Source: Chloroflexota bacterium
GTDB taxonomy: Bacteria > Chloroflexota > Dehalococcoidia > Bin125
Reading direction: 5' to 3'
Assembly (NCBI GenBank): GCA_009838735.1
Contig: VXQZ01000001.1
Span: 1-64,000, forward strand
Length of the DNA: 64,000 nt
The notes under the pieces are model-generated. The model made no database searches and was not told the origin of the DNA. It saw nothing but the letters and a program-made list of their open reading frames with translations. Shown here piece after piece: positions 1-8,440 of the stretch. A program made the translations under genes and the position numbers. Position 1 is the first letter of the stretch. Every line of letters begins with the position of its first letter.

Positions 1-41
1 CTTCCCCACTTTCGCTCCGATGCCCCCCACTCCCACTCCGA

Positions 42-64
42 GGCCCCGCACTTGATGCGGGGCC
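42..64. repeat. Palindromic GC-rich stem-loop (REP-like)
   Basis: A perfect 9-bp inverted repeat: GGCCCCGCA at 42-50 and TGCGGGGCC at 56-64 with a 5-base loop. Nearly the same hairpin recurs at 7597-7620, so this looks like a dispersed repetitive palindrome rather than a gene-specific terminator. No gene is seen to its left within the window. Confidence 0.6.
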
Positions 65-560
65 CAGACCGCGATCGCCAAGTGGAGCAGAGCGCCAGCC
101 CCCTGACTCGATCGCCACCGGCCCGCAGCAATCGCCTCGCTGCCCGCTCTGGCGCCGACCCATCCGGCATCGTCAACCACGACGCGTTGACATGGCGCGC
201 CAGACCCACCCCGCGAAGTTCAATCCCATATAATCAGAACATCAGTCCTTGTTCGACTCTGGAGCGGCCCTCAATGTCTATTGCAACCCGGTACACCCGC
301 CAACACACCCGAACGGATCCGAACAGGACCGAACATGCAGGACCCGCTAGATGCCTGAAGAAACCTGAAAAAACCTGAAAAATGCTGAAACCCCTGAGTC
401 CACGATCTCGAGGGTTTTGCAGGGCATCGCGTCCGCGACGCTCGTTTTCCCACCCGAGAGAAAAGTTTCGCCGAAAACCTGAAACCGTCGTCCGCCGAAC
501 CAGATTCGACCTTCACCGGTCGGTAGTCTGTACAGGCTTGAGCAGCACCTGGAGCACGAC
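65..560. other. Non-coding leader region with 10-bp phased repeats
   Basis: No convincing gene lies here; the short open frames on both strands have no recognisable family and poor codon bias. From about 307 to 397 the sequence is a degenerate tandem array with a 10-bp step: GAAC begins at 311, 321 and 331, and CCTGAA or GCTGAA at 354, 364, 374 and 384. The second block has A-tracts of 3-6 bases in helical phase, which is the known signature of intrinsically curved DNA. The role is unknown; it sits about 160 bp upstream of the crotonase gene. Confidence 0.6.
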
Positions 561-1358
561 ATGACCCTCAATCCCGACGCCTACACCACCATCGACATCG
601 ACAAGCGCTCCGACGGTGTGACGATTGCCACATTGAACCGACCGGAAAAGCTGAACGCCGTCAACTCGGCGATGCACCGCGAGCTGGCCTCGTTGCCCCT
701 CGACGCTAACCGCGACCATGAGGTACGCGTCCTGGTGCTGACCGGCGCCGGTCGCGCATTCTGCGCCGGCGGCGACTTCTCCGCCGATCGCGACGAGCCA
801 ATGGGCGGCCGCTATCTGAATCGGATGAACGAAGCCCGCCTGATCGTCGACAACTGGCTCGACTGCGAGAAGCCCGTGGTCTGCGCTGTCAACGGCTACG
901 CCCTCGGTCTGGGCGCCACGGTCGCGCTGATGGCCGACGTTGTATACATCGGACGCTCCGGCGTCCTCGGCGACACCCACGTCAACATGGGCATCGGCGC
1001 CGGGGACGGCGGCGGCGTAATCTGGCCGATGCTGGTCGGACCTTCGCGGGCCAAGTACTTTCTCATGACCGGAGAGCACATCCGCGCCGAGCAGGCGAAG
1101 GAACTCGGGCTGGTCCAGGATGTCGTGGAAGACGACGACCTGATGCCGACGGCTCTGGCGCTGGCCGAGCGGCTCTCGAATGGTCCGCTGGCGGCAATCT
1201 CCGCATCCAAGGTGCCAATCAACAAATGGATCAAGCACGTATCCAACCTCGTCCTGCCACTTTCGCTGTCGATGGAAGAGGCAACCATGTCTGGACCGGA
1301 TGCCGCGGAAGCGCAGGCGGCATTCCGAGAGAAGCGCCAACCGAACTATCGAAGTTAA
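561..1358 (+). CDS. Enoyl-CoA hydratase/isomerase (crotonase) family protein
   Basis: A 265-residue protein of normal crotonase length. The start ATG is preceded by GGAG at 551-554. The oxyanion-hole/CoA-binding stretch FCAGGDFS is at residues 67-74, and a second conserved block, NGYALGLGATVALMAD, follows near residue 112. Classical enoyl-CoA hydratases carry two catalytic glutamates, in GGGCELA and GQPEI. Here those positions read GLGATVA and GDTHV, so neither glutamate is visible. The fold is therefore well supported but simple hydratase chemistry is not; another CoA-thioester reaction of the superfamily is likely. The gene stands alone, with a long non-coding region upstream. Confidence 0.85.
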   Translation: MTLNPDAYTTIDIDKRSDGVTIATLNRPEKLNAVNSAMHRELASLPLDANRDHEVRVLVLTGAGRAFCAGGDFSADRDEPMGGRYLNRMNEARLIVDNWLDCEKPVVCAVNGYALGLGATVALMADVVYIGRSGVLGDTHVNMGIGAGDGGGVIWPMLVGPSRAKYFLMTGEHIRAEQAKELGLVQDVVEDDDLMPTALALAERLSNGPLAAISASKVPINKWIKHVSNLVLPLSLSMEEATMSGPDAAEAQAAFREKRQPNYRS

Positions 1359-1446
1359 CCCCGATTTCCAATTCCTCGATAGGCTGATGCGTAGTGCGGG
1401 GTGGGCTGCGTCATCGAGACTCTGACGTGGCCGGGCGTCGATACCG

Positions 1447-3126
1447 ATGATTGGCAGGCTTCCTCACATGCCCCTGCGTCCGATGCTGTCCCCGCGCGGC
1501 GCGCCGTTTGCCGGCTGGCTGACCGCGTGTTTCCTTTTCATGCTTCCGCTAATCGCGGTGACTGCGTGTACAGACAGCGTCCCCCAGGATCACCAGCCGC
1601 AGGCCCAACGACAGCAGCAGAGTGATGCGCAGCAAGACCAGTCCGCAGAGCCGGACGCATCGCAGACCGCGGCTGATGAGCAACAGGTAGATGCCGACCA
1701 GGACGGCGCCGCAGCGGACACCCAGCAAGGCGATCAGAATCAATCCTCTGCTGCCGACGCGATGCAACGCGATCGGCAGGAATCTCAGCAACAGACCCAG
1801 AGCTACGGTTCGGCCGACCCCTACGGCGACGGTGAAGACGGTGACGACAGCGCGCAAGACGACCAACCGGTAACCCCCCCAGTGCCGCCGGTGCGCCAGT
1901 GGCTGGCTGAGGGCGTCGCCCTGGCGCCCAGCGTGCCGGCGGAGGGCGACGAGTATGGCTGGTCGGCGGTCATCGAGGGCGACATCATCGCCATTGGCGC
2001 GCCCTATCACGACGAACTCGGCGAAGACACCGGCGCAGTGTTCATTTTCGAGCGGATCGACGGCGAATGGATCGAGACCGCCTACCTGTTGCCGCCCTTC
2101 CCCGACCCGCTCGGTTGGTTCGGCCGCTGGCTCGCGATCGACGACGGACGAATCGTGATTGGCGCGCCGTACGAGGACGGGTTGCGAGAGGATGGCAGCC
2201 GGATCGACGACTCCGGCGTCGCCTATGTCTACGAGAGAGTCAACGGCGAGTGGACGCGCACCGGCACGTTGTTGCCGCAGACGCCGTACTCGGGTGCGTC
2301 GTTTGGCTGGAGCGTGGCCATCTCCGGCGAGCGGATCGCGGTTTCAGCCTGGGAAGCCCCGCTCTTTGGCATGCAGACCGGCTCCGTGACGATCTTCACT
2401 CAGCACAAGGGACTCTGGCGGGCGGAAGCCGTGCTGCAGCCAGCCGAGGCGAGCGAGCGGATGATGTTCGGCCGAGACATCGAACTGCAGGGCAACGTCC
2501 TGGCCGTCGGCGCGCCCGGCGACGACACCATCGCCGAGGACGCCGGCGCCATCTATGTCTGGCACTACTACAACGACGAGTGGAACTTCGCCGGCAGGCT
2601 GGTCGCCGCCGACGGCATCGCCCACGACCGGCTTGGTTCGCAGGTCGCGCTGCACCAGCCCTGGCTCGCGGCCGGCGCCTACGACCACGACGATCCCTTC
2701 TGGAGCGCCGGAGCCACCTATGTCTGGAAGTTGGACAACCTCTGGGAGTTCCATGCCAAGCTCGAAGCCTCGGACATGCAACCCGGCGATTGGTTTGGTT
2801 ACTCGGTCGACATCCAGGGCGATTTCATGGTCATCGGCGCGCCCCATCGGGGCCATCCCGAGACCGGCACCTATCGCAGCGGCGCGGCCTACGCATTCGA
2901 GCTAACCGACGACCAGTGGCTCGAGGTCGGCGTGCTCGGCCCGGTCGACGCCGTCGAAGCCGGTGAGCGGGCCGAATTCGGCTGGGTCACCGAGATCCAC
3001 GGAACCACTGCCGTCGTCGGCGCCTGGCTCGCTGACACCGACGCCGGCGGCGTGGATGCAGGCGCAGCAGCCGTCTATGAGATCCCGACCAACGGCGAAG
3101 ACGCCGACAGCCCCGCGGACGAGTAG
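1447..3126 (+). CDS. FG-GAP beta-propeller lipoprotein
   Basis: A 559-residue secreted protein. The N-terminus has a hydrophobic segment ending in VTAC, a lipobox with the lipidated Cys at residue 41. A second ATG at 1468 would give a tidier signal peptide, so the exact start is uncertain. Residues about 45-125 form a Q/D-rich low-complexity linker. The rest holds seven FG-GAP-like units, each with a FGW/FGY-type turn followed by an IAIGAPY-type strand, for example GWSAVIEGDIIAIGAP and FGYSVDIQGDFMVIGAP. That is consistent with a seven-bladed propeller anchored to the outer face of the membrane. Such proteins bind ligands or partner proteins; the partner is unknown. It ends just before the converging SDR gene. 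Confidence 0.8.
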   Translation: MIGRLPHMPLRPMLSPRGAPFAGWLTACFLFMLPLIAVTACTDSVPQDHQPQAQRQQQSDAQQDQSAEPDASQTAADEQQVDADQDGAAADTQQGDQNQSSAADAMQRDRQESQQQTQSYGSADPYGDGEDGDDSAQDDQPVTPPVPPVRQWLAEGVALAPSVPAEGDEYGWSAVIEGDIIAIGAPYHDELGEDTGAVFIFERIDGEWIETAYLLPPFPDPLGWFGRWLAIDDGRIVIGAPYEDGLREDGSRIDDSGVAYVYERVNGEWTRTGTLLPQTPYSGASFGWSVAISGERIAVSAWEAPLFGMQTGSVTIFTQHKGLWRAEAVLQPAEASERMMFGRDIELQGNVLAVGAPGDDTIAEDAGAIYVWHYYNDEWNFAGRLVAADGIAHDRLGSQVALHQPWLAAGAYDHDDPFWSAGATYVWKLDNLWEFHAKLEASDMQPGDWFGYSVDIQGDFMVIGAPHRGHPETGTYRSGAAYAFELTDDQWLEVGVLGPVDAVEAGERAEFGWVTEIHGTTAVVGAWLADTDAGGVDAGAAAVYEIPTNGEDADSPADE

Positions 3127-3906
3127 CTAGCGATCGGGCCCACGTACCGTGACGCCGCCGTCGACGGGCAGGATCACGCCGGTCACGTACTTCGCCTCAT
3201 CGCTGGCCAGGAAGACAGCCGCCCAGGCGATGTCCCACGGCTCGCCCTCTTGCTTCAGAAGGCTGGCGTTCTTCCGACGCTCGCGCAGCTCCTCCGACAT
3301 CCCCGCCGAGTAGACCATCGGCGTGTACACCGGACCGGGCATGATGCAGTTCGCTCGGATCCCGTCGCGGCCGTGGTCAACCGCCAGTGCCTGCGTCAGT
3401 GTCGCCACCGCCGCCTTGCTCACGCTGTACGCCGTCAGACCCCGAGGCCGCAGCGCGGCGATCGAAGACACATTCGTAATCGCCCCGCCGCCGCTCTCGC
3501 GGAGCGCCGGCACCGCGTGCTTGCAGGTCAACATCATCGAGGTCACGTTGACGCGCTGAACATGCTCCCACTCAACCTCCGACACGTCCTCGACCGTGCC
3601 GCGCCCACCAATCCCCACGTTGTTGTGCAGCACATCGAGCTTCCCGTATCGGCTGACCGCGTCCGACACGATCCGCGCGCAGTCCTCGGTCGACGTGACG
3701 TCCGCGACGGCGATTGCCGCGTCATGGCCCTCGGCCCGGATCATGTCCAGCGTCGCCTGAGCCGCCGCCTCATCGCGGTCGACGAGCAACAAGTCTGCGC
3801 CCTCGCGAGCAAAGAGAATCGCCGTCGCCCGACCATTGCCAATCCCGGCGGCGCGAGACCCCGCGCCCGTCACAATCGCAGATTTGCCGTTTAATCGGTC
3901 GGGCAT
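3127..3906 (-). CDS. SDR family oxidoreductase
   Basis: A 259-residue short-chain dehydrogenase/reductase. Visible motifs are the nucleotide-binding glycine-rich turn (TGAGSRAAGIGNGRA, residues about 14-28), NNVG, the catalytic YSVSK (Y-x-x-x-K) and the C-terminal VTGVILPVDGG. Classical SDRs use NAD(P)(H) to interconvert an alcohol and a carbonyl; the substrate cannot be told. It is the last gene of a minus-strand run (DUF4097, cyclase, MFS, SDR) with 20 bp to the MFS gene, so co-transcription is plausible. Confidence 0.9.
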   Translation of the reverse strand: MPDRLNGKSAIVTGAGSRAAGIGNGRATAILFAREGADLLLVDRDEAAAQATLDMIRAEGHDAAIAVADVTSTEDCARIVSDAVSRYGKLDVLHNNVGIGGRGTVEDVSEVEWEHVQRVNVTSMMLTCKHAVPALRESGGGAITNVSSIAALRPRGLTAYSVSKAAVATLTQALAVDHGRDGIRANCIMPGPVYTPMVYSAGMSEELRERRKNASLLKQEGEPWDIAWAAVFLASDEAKYVTGVILPVDGGVTVRGPDR

Positions 3907-3926
3907 GAGTCTGCTCCCATCATTCT

Positions 3927-5261
3927 TCAGTCGAAGTCAACCGGTCGCGGCACGGACGCCGGACGTTGCTGCGGCTTCCAGAGCACTTCCCGCAGGAGCG
4001 CCGGGACAGCCGGCGGAATCCGCAGCCGCCCACCCTCCTGCCGATCGGCCCGCACCCAGAGAATCATGATGATCAGTAGCAGCGGCCCGTAGAACGCGGC
4101 GAGGCCGAGAAAGACCGTCGGCAGCGGGTGATCGTTGACCACGCGACCGAAGATCGGCAAGAAAGGCAGCATGATCAGCGCCCAACCCATGTGATTGAGC
4201 GAGAGCGCGGTGGCTCGCAGGTGCGAAGGGATTCGGCGGTTGAGGTAGCCCTCCATCAGCGGCATCTGCGCGCCGCGAGCGATCCCGAGCAATACAAACA
4301 ACCCGATCGCACCGAGGTGATCGAGCAGTGCAATTCCGACATAGACTCCGACGACCCAGAACGGCATCGAGGCCACCGTGCGCACCAGGCCGAATCGCAT
4401 CGCGAGCCAGAACGCGAGGCCGGCGGCGAACACCGTGGCAATCCGCGCAGGAGCCTGCAACGCGGTGAACACCCAGCCGACTTCAATGCCATGCCGATCC
4501 AGGAACGGCTGAATCAGATAGAACTCGGGCACCAGGGCCGCGACGAGCAGCGCGCTGAAGATCAGCGAGTACCGAATGGTCGGAGTACGCGCCGCTAGCT
4601 GCAGCGTTTGCTTCATCAGGCTCAGATACGACGGAGTCTTCGCGTCCTGCCCGGCTTCCTGTCTCGGCGGCTCTCTGAACCCGAACGTGATCAGCAGCGC
4701 GATCGCCGTGCCGATCGCGCCGGAGATCACGGTCAGCTGCGTGCCGATCATTCCGGCCAGGATGCCGCCGCCGAAGGTCGCCAGGACCATGGCGACCGAT
4801 CGCACGGCGAAAGCCCGCCCGGCCAGGCGCTCGAAGTCGCGCGCTCGGCCCATAGCCTGCAGCGAGTCGTGCAGGAAGGCGCTGTCCGTGCCGGTCAGCG
4901 TGACCATCGCCAGACCCCAGAGCGCCCAGGCGATCGCCGCTTCCCAGAACGAACCTGCAAATGCAAACCAGAGGATGAACGCGATGTATATGACCAGCGA
5001 GGCGCGCATCACGCGCAGGCGGCCGAAACGATCGGCGATTGCGCCGGCGGGCGCCTGCCCAAACGATGTGATCACATAGAAGGCCGGCCCGATTGCTCCA
5101 ATCTCCGCCCAACTGAGCCCGACGCCGTCGATCGCAAACACGATCCACAGCGGCAGCCAGAACTGCAAATCGTGAAAGAAGTAGAACAACGGATAGAGAC
5201 GCACGTTTCGCCGCCAGCGCGGCCGCTCGTCAACCCCATTGAGACTGGACTGTACGGTCAC
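3927..5261 (-). CDS. MFS transporter
   Basis: A 444-residue polytopic membrane protein with about 12 hydrophobic segments and the MFS loop 2-3 signature region APAGAIADRFGRLRVMR at about residues 71-87. The start appears to be GTG. The C-terminal tail after the last membrane segment is basic and proline-rich. It belongs to the drug/metabolite efflux-like MFS; the substrate is unknown. It lies between the cyclase and SDR genes on the same strand with short gaps. Confidence 0.85.
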   Translation of the reverse strand: MTVQSSLNGVDERPRWRRNVRLYPLFYFFHDLQFWLPLWIVFAIDGVGLSWAEIGAIGPAFYVITSFGQAPAGAIADRFGRLRVMRASLVIYIAFILWFAFAGSFWEAAIAWALWGLAMVTLTGTDSAFLHDSLQAMGRARDFERLAGRAFAVRSVAMVLATFGGGILAGMIGTQLTVISGAIGTAIALLITFGFREPPRQEAGQDAKTPSYLSLMKQTLQLAARTPTIRYSLIFSALLVAALVPEFYLIQPFLDRHGIEVGWVFTALQAPARIATVFAAGLAFWLAMRFGLVRTVASMPFWVVGVYVGIALLDHLGAIGLFVLLGIARGAQMPLMEGYLNRRIPSHLRATALSLNHMGWALIMLPFLPIFGRVVNDHPLPTVFLGLAAFYGPLLLIIMILWVRADRQEGGRLRIPPAVPALLREVLWKPQQRPASVPRPVDFD

Positions 5262-5302
5262 TCAGGCAGGGTAAGGCGTTGGCAGGCGGAGCTGCCCTCG
5301 AG

Positions 5303-5839
5303 TTAGCGTGCGACCGCGCGATACAGTCGCACCGGATCCGGGATGCCCTTCATGATCACCGGCCCTAACTCCTCGAAGATCGCCTCGGAATCATCGTGCA
5401 GCTCAGCCACCGTAGCCTCTGACAGCAACAGCTCAGTCGCTCCTGCCTCGTCGGCAATCCTCGCCGCGAGATTGACGTCGTGTCCGATCAGATCGGCCCG
5501 CCTCCGAGTCTGACGACCCCAGTGAATACCCATCCGCACCCATAACGGCTGCAAAGTTTCGAGCGAATACTCCTCGAACCGTTGCATCAACCGGAGACAG
5601 GTGGCGAGCGCCACGTCGGCATTGGGAAACCAGAGCATAAGCCCGTCCCCGAGTTCCTTGACCAGCCAGGAGCCTGCAGGCAGGAGCTGATTGACGATCG
5701 ATTCCTGCGCGGTCAGCAGCTCGTTCGCCGCGGTGTCGCCCTCGACGGCGTTGAACTCGGTGAAGCTGACGATGTCGGTGAAGACAACCGCGCCTTCGAT
5801 GGAGTTCGGTGGAGCGGCGGAGACTGCTGCTGAAGACAT
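5303..5839 (-). CDS. Class III adenylate/guanylate cyclase catalytic domain protein
   Basis: About 178 residues, essentially a single CHD cyclase domain. The metal-binding FTDIVSFT segment, the second metal aspartate in ELGDGLMLWF, the MGIHWG turn and the late GHDVNLAARIA segment (Asn/Arg of the transition-state region) are all present, so it looks catalytically competent. No membrane or sensor domain is visible. The ATG at 5839 was chosen because the domain starts about 13 residues later; the frame stays open upstream but would run towards the DUF4097 gene. No good Shine-Dalgarno is seen, so the start is uncertain. Expected role: cytosolic cNMP synthesis. Confidence 0.8.
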   Translation of the reverse strand: MSSAAVSAAPPNSIEGAVVFTDIVSFTEFNAVEGDTAANELLTAQESIVNQLLPAGSWLVKELGDGLMLWFPNADVALATCLRLMQRFEEYSLETLQPLWVRMGIHWGRQTRRRADLIGHDVNLAARIADEAGATELLLSEATVAELHDDSEAIFEELGPVIMKGIPDPVRLYRAVAR

Positions 5840-5913
5840 GGGAGGATGGCTGTCGGACCGTCTGGCGGGGTCTGCTTGCTCTTCGCTGTCAAGCTGATGC
5901 GTGTTGTCCAAAA

Positions 5914-6630
5914 TCAGTGCGTACCTACCTTGATCGCGCCCGAAACCGTCGCCACCGTAATCCGCAGGTCGTTGCCCTCCGTGCAATCCACATCGAGGCT
6001 TCCGGACTTGCGGTGACACTTGATCTCCGGAGCGCGGTGTTCGGGGATGCGAACCTTGATCGCGCCCGAGACGGTGGCCGCACTGATGTCACCCGCGCCC
6101 TCCGATTTGATATCGATGCTGCCGCTGACGCTCATCGCCTCCGCAGAACCGACGACTCGTCTCATCTTGATCCTGCCGCTGACGGTTGCTGCTCGCGCGC
6201 TGCGCGCTTGAACGACCTCGATTGAACCTGAAATCGTCCCGGCCGACGCACGCCCGTGGATACGGGCGATGTTGATCTTGCCGTCGCGCGTCTTCGCCTC
6301 AGCGCTTCGTGCGCTCTCGACGCTGATGGCGCTGCTGCTGCTCTTGAGCTTGACGTCGCCGAAATCCCCTCGCAATTCGACCCTGCCCGAGTCGCTGCCG
6401 GCTCCGATGTCCGTGCCCGGTGGACACTTCACCGTCACCGCGTTGCTGCCGCTGCCAGAGCGGATGTGCAGGCGGCCGTGCTCACGCCAGATCTGCCGGC
6501 GCTTCGCCTCCTCCACCAGACCATCGACCTCGATATCGACCCGTCCGTCCTCGGCGATCACGACGAGCGCGCCCGAGCGGGTCGTGATCTCCAGGCCGTT
6601 GGCGTCTCGAAGTTCGACGGCGCGGTTCAT
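5914..6630 (-). CDS. DUF4097-type putative adhesin (beta-helix repeat) protein
   Basis: A 238-residue protein made of short repeating strands such as TVSGAIKV, TVSGRIKM, SVSGSIDI and TISGSIEV. This is the pattern of DUF4097/DUF4098 proteins, often called putative adhesins and often found near cell-envelope or anti-sigma loci. No signal peptide is visible. The frame is open far upstream opposite the crotonase gene, but codon use and repeats begin at the ATG at 6630. It is divergent from the crotonase gene at 6745 and first in the minus-strand run towards the cyclase. Confidence 0.7.
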   Translation of the reverse strand: MNRAVELRDANGLEITTRSGALVVIAEDGRVDIEVDGLVEEAKRRQIWREHGRLHIRSGSGSNAVTVKCPPGTDIGAGSDSGRVELRGDFGDVKLKSSSSAISVESARSAEAKTRDGKINIARIHGRASAGTISGSIEVVQARSARAATVSGRIKMRRVVGSAEAMSVSGSIDIKSEGAGDISAATVSGAIKVRIPEHRAPEIKCHRKSGSLDVDCTEGNDLRITVATVSGAIKVGTH

Positions 6631-6744
6631 GCATTCGAGCCTAGAGATGTCGCTCACCGCCGGTCCGCTGACCCGGCGGCTGATGTTCCTTGCGACATAT
6701 AGACTTGGCCCATCAAAGCACACAACGGAAGATGGCGTTGCGCG

Positions 6745-7536
6745 ATGACCTACGAACAGATCCTGACCGAAACAATCGGACGAGTCGGAGTCATCCGGCT
6801 GAACCGACCCGAGAAGCTCAACGCCTGGACCGACCAGATGGCGTCCGAGATGGCCGAGCAGATTCAATCCTGGAACGACGACGACGGTATCGGCGCAATC
6901 GTCATCGCAGGAGAAGGCCGCGCCTTCTGCGCCGGCGCCGACCTGCAGGGCTTCAACCAGCGCCTCGCTGATGACCCCGAGGCCCAAAACCGAGATCGCG
7001 GCATGCGCGTCGGCACCAACTGGACCCGGCTCATCCGCGAATCGAAGCCGGTGATCGCGGCGATCCACGGATACGCAGTCGGCGTCGGTCTGACGCTGGC
7101 GCTGCCCTGCGACGTCCGCTACGCCGCCGAGGACACCAGGCTCTCGATCCGCTTCGTCAAGGTCGGCCTGGTCCCCGAACTCGGCTCCACCCGCCTCCTG
7201 GCCCAACTGGTCGGACTCGGCCACGCCACAGACATCTGCCTCTCCGGACGCATGGTCCCGGCCGACGAGGCCTATCGGATCGGCCTCGTCTCCGCCGTCG
7301 TGCCGAAGGAAGACCTGTTCGCCACCGCCCTGGCCAAGGCCGAGGAGTACGCCAACAACCCCACGGCGGTGGTGCGCAAGATCAAGACACTGCTCAACGA
7401 CAACGTGACCGAGCCGAACCTCGATCGAGTCATGGAACGAGAGGGAGCCCGGGACCGGGAATCCCGCCGCCTCCCTTCCCACGAGGAGGCCGTCACCGCC
7501 TTCCTCGAGAAGCGAGAACCCGTCTTCAACCAGTAG
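6745..7536 (+). CDS. Enoyl-CoA hydratase/isomerase (crotonase) family protein, second copy
   Basis: A 263-residue crotonase-fold protein. RPEKLNAW and FCAGADLQGF mark the CoA pocket, IHGYAVGVGLTLALPCD the second oxyanion strand, and GLVPELGSTRLLAQLVG the trimer-contact region. As in the copy at 561-1358, the two hydratase glutamates are missing (GVGLTLA and LSIRFVK at the expected sites), so the reaction may be isomerisation or another CoA-ester conversion. The C-terminus HEEAVTAFLEKREPVF is typical of the family. It is divergent from DUF4097, with 114 bp between them. Confidence 0.87.
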   Translation: MTYEQILTETIGRVGVIRLNRPEKLNAWTDQMASEMAEQIQSWNDDDGIGAIVIAGEGRAFCAGADLQGFNQRLADDPEAQNRDRGMRVGTNWTRLIRESKPVIAAIHGYAVGVGLTLALPCDVRYAAEDTRLSIRFVKVGLVPELGSTRLLAQLVGLGHATDICLSGRMVPADEAYRIGLVSAVVPKEDLFATALAKAEEYANNPTAVVRKIKTLLNDNVTEPNLDRVMEREGARDRESRRLPSHEEAVTAFLEKREPVFNQ

Positions 7537-7563
7537 CGGAGTCGGGCGAGACCCACATCCTTT

Positions 7564-7630
7564 ATCCCCCCTGAGCGGGGGGAGATGCCGAAAGCCTGCC
7601 CCGCACCTGATGCGGGGGCAGAGGAGGGTA
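7564..7630. repeat. Composite palindromic repeat (nested hairpins)
   Basis: The outer unit TCCCCCCTGAGCGGGGGGA (7565-7583) followed by GATGCCGAA is the same family as the repeats at 42249-42291 and 45892-45939. Here the expected continuation GGCAGAGGGGGG is interrupted by a second hairpin, TGCCCCGCA...TGCGGGGGCA (7597-7620), which resembles the stem-loop at 42-64. The stretch lies between the converging crotonase and HAD genes. Confidence 0.6.
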
Positions 7631-7670
7631 GCGGATCATCGGAGCTTGCGGCGCGGATGACGCCGAACCC

Positions 7671-8336
7671 TCAAGAGTCAAACAGTAGGTTCTGTACCCC
7701 AGCAAGGTCCCCCGCCGTGTCCGTCGCCCCAAACCGGCGCAGATACTCCTCGTCCCGCACGCCCACGATCCCAATCACCCCGGCAAACCCCGCATTCCGG
7801 CCCGCCCCCATGTCCGACTCTGTGTCGCCAACCATCACCGCCGACTCGGGCTCGCCCGCGAGGATCTCCAGCGCATACAGTAGCGGCGCGGGGTGAGGCT
7901 TCGGGTCGCTCGCCGTGTCCGCGCCGATGATCGTCTCGAACTGATCCGTCCAGTCCAGCAGTTCCACCGTCTTGCGCCCGGCGTCTTCGCGCTTGTTCGT
8001 CACAATCGCCAGCGGCACGTTCGCTTCGCACAGCGCGTCCAACAACGACTCCGCCCCCGGCAAGGGGCGCGTCTGCGGCATGTAGACGTCCTCGTAGCGG
8101 CGCAGATAGTCCATGTAGATCGGGTGCGCCTGCTCCGCGCTGAGTCCCAGCATGTTGTTGAGCATCACCGGCAGCGGCGGCCCGATGTACTTAAGCAGCA
8201 GCTCCTCGTCGACCGCGTGCCCGTGCCTGTTGATCGTCTCCAGCATGCAGCCAAGCACCAGCGGCTCGGTGTCCGCCAGCGTGCCGTCGAGGTCGAATAC
8301 GACCGACCGATAGCGCGGCCTCTTGCCATTGATCAC
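7671..8336 (-). CDS. HAD-superfamily hydrolase (phosphoglycolate phosphatase-like)
   Basis: About 221 residues. Motif I FDLDGTLADTE is near the N-terminus, motif II/III region IVTNKRE in the middle, and motif IV VGDTESDMGAGRNAG near the end. A helical cap sits between motifs I and II, as in subclass IA phosphatases such as Gph/PGP. The GTG at 8336 was chosen because it overlaps the stop of the preceding small frame (GTGA), suggesting translational coupling. The substrate is not predictable; phosphoglycolate or a nucleotide monophosphate are possible. Confidence 0.85.
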   Translation of the reverse strand: MINGKRPRYRSVVFDLDGTLADTEPLVLGCMLETINRHGHAVDEELLLKYIGPPLPVMLNNMLGLSAEQAHPIYMDYLRRYEDVYMPQTRPLPGAESLLDALCEANVPLAIVTNKREDAGRKTVELLDWTDQFETIIGADTASDPKPHPAPLLYALEILAGEPESAVMVGDTESDMGAGRNAGFAGVIGIVGVRDEEYLRRFGATDTAGDLAGVQNLLFDS

Positions 8337-8440
8337 TTGAACTGGACCCGCCAGTCGTCGGAGCCGGGCTTGTCCCGCTCGCAGACCGCCAGCTTGCCGT
8401 TGACGAAGACGCTCACACTGAGCGCCGGCCCGGGGATCGT
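8333..8440 (-). other. Coding-like continuation frame after an in-frame TGA
   Basis: Thirty-five codons directly follow, in the same frame, the TGA at 8443-8441. Nearly every codon ends in G or C, as in real genes of this window. The frame ends in TGA overlapping the GTG start of the HAD gene. It may be the second half of a gene interrupted by the TGA, or a separate peptide starting at an internal GTG. The family is not recognised. Confidence 0.4.

Noticed and set aside
52-378. Open frame of 108 codons at the left edge
   Set aside because: Low-complexity composition, no family, and its right half coincides with the 10-bp repeat array.
6631-7482. Upstream extension of the DUF4097 frame, antisense to the crotonase gene
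   Set aside because: It is the mirror of a clear enzyme gene; the repeat pattern of the DUF4097 protein starts only at 6630.
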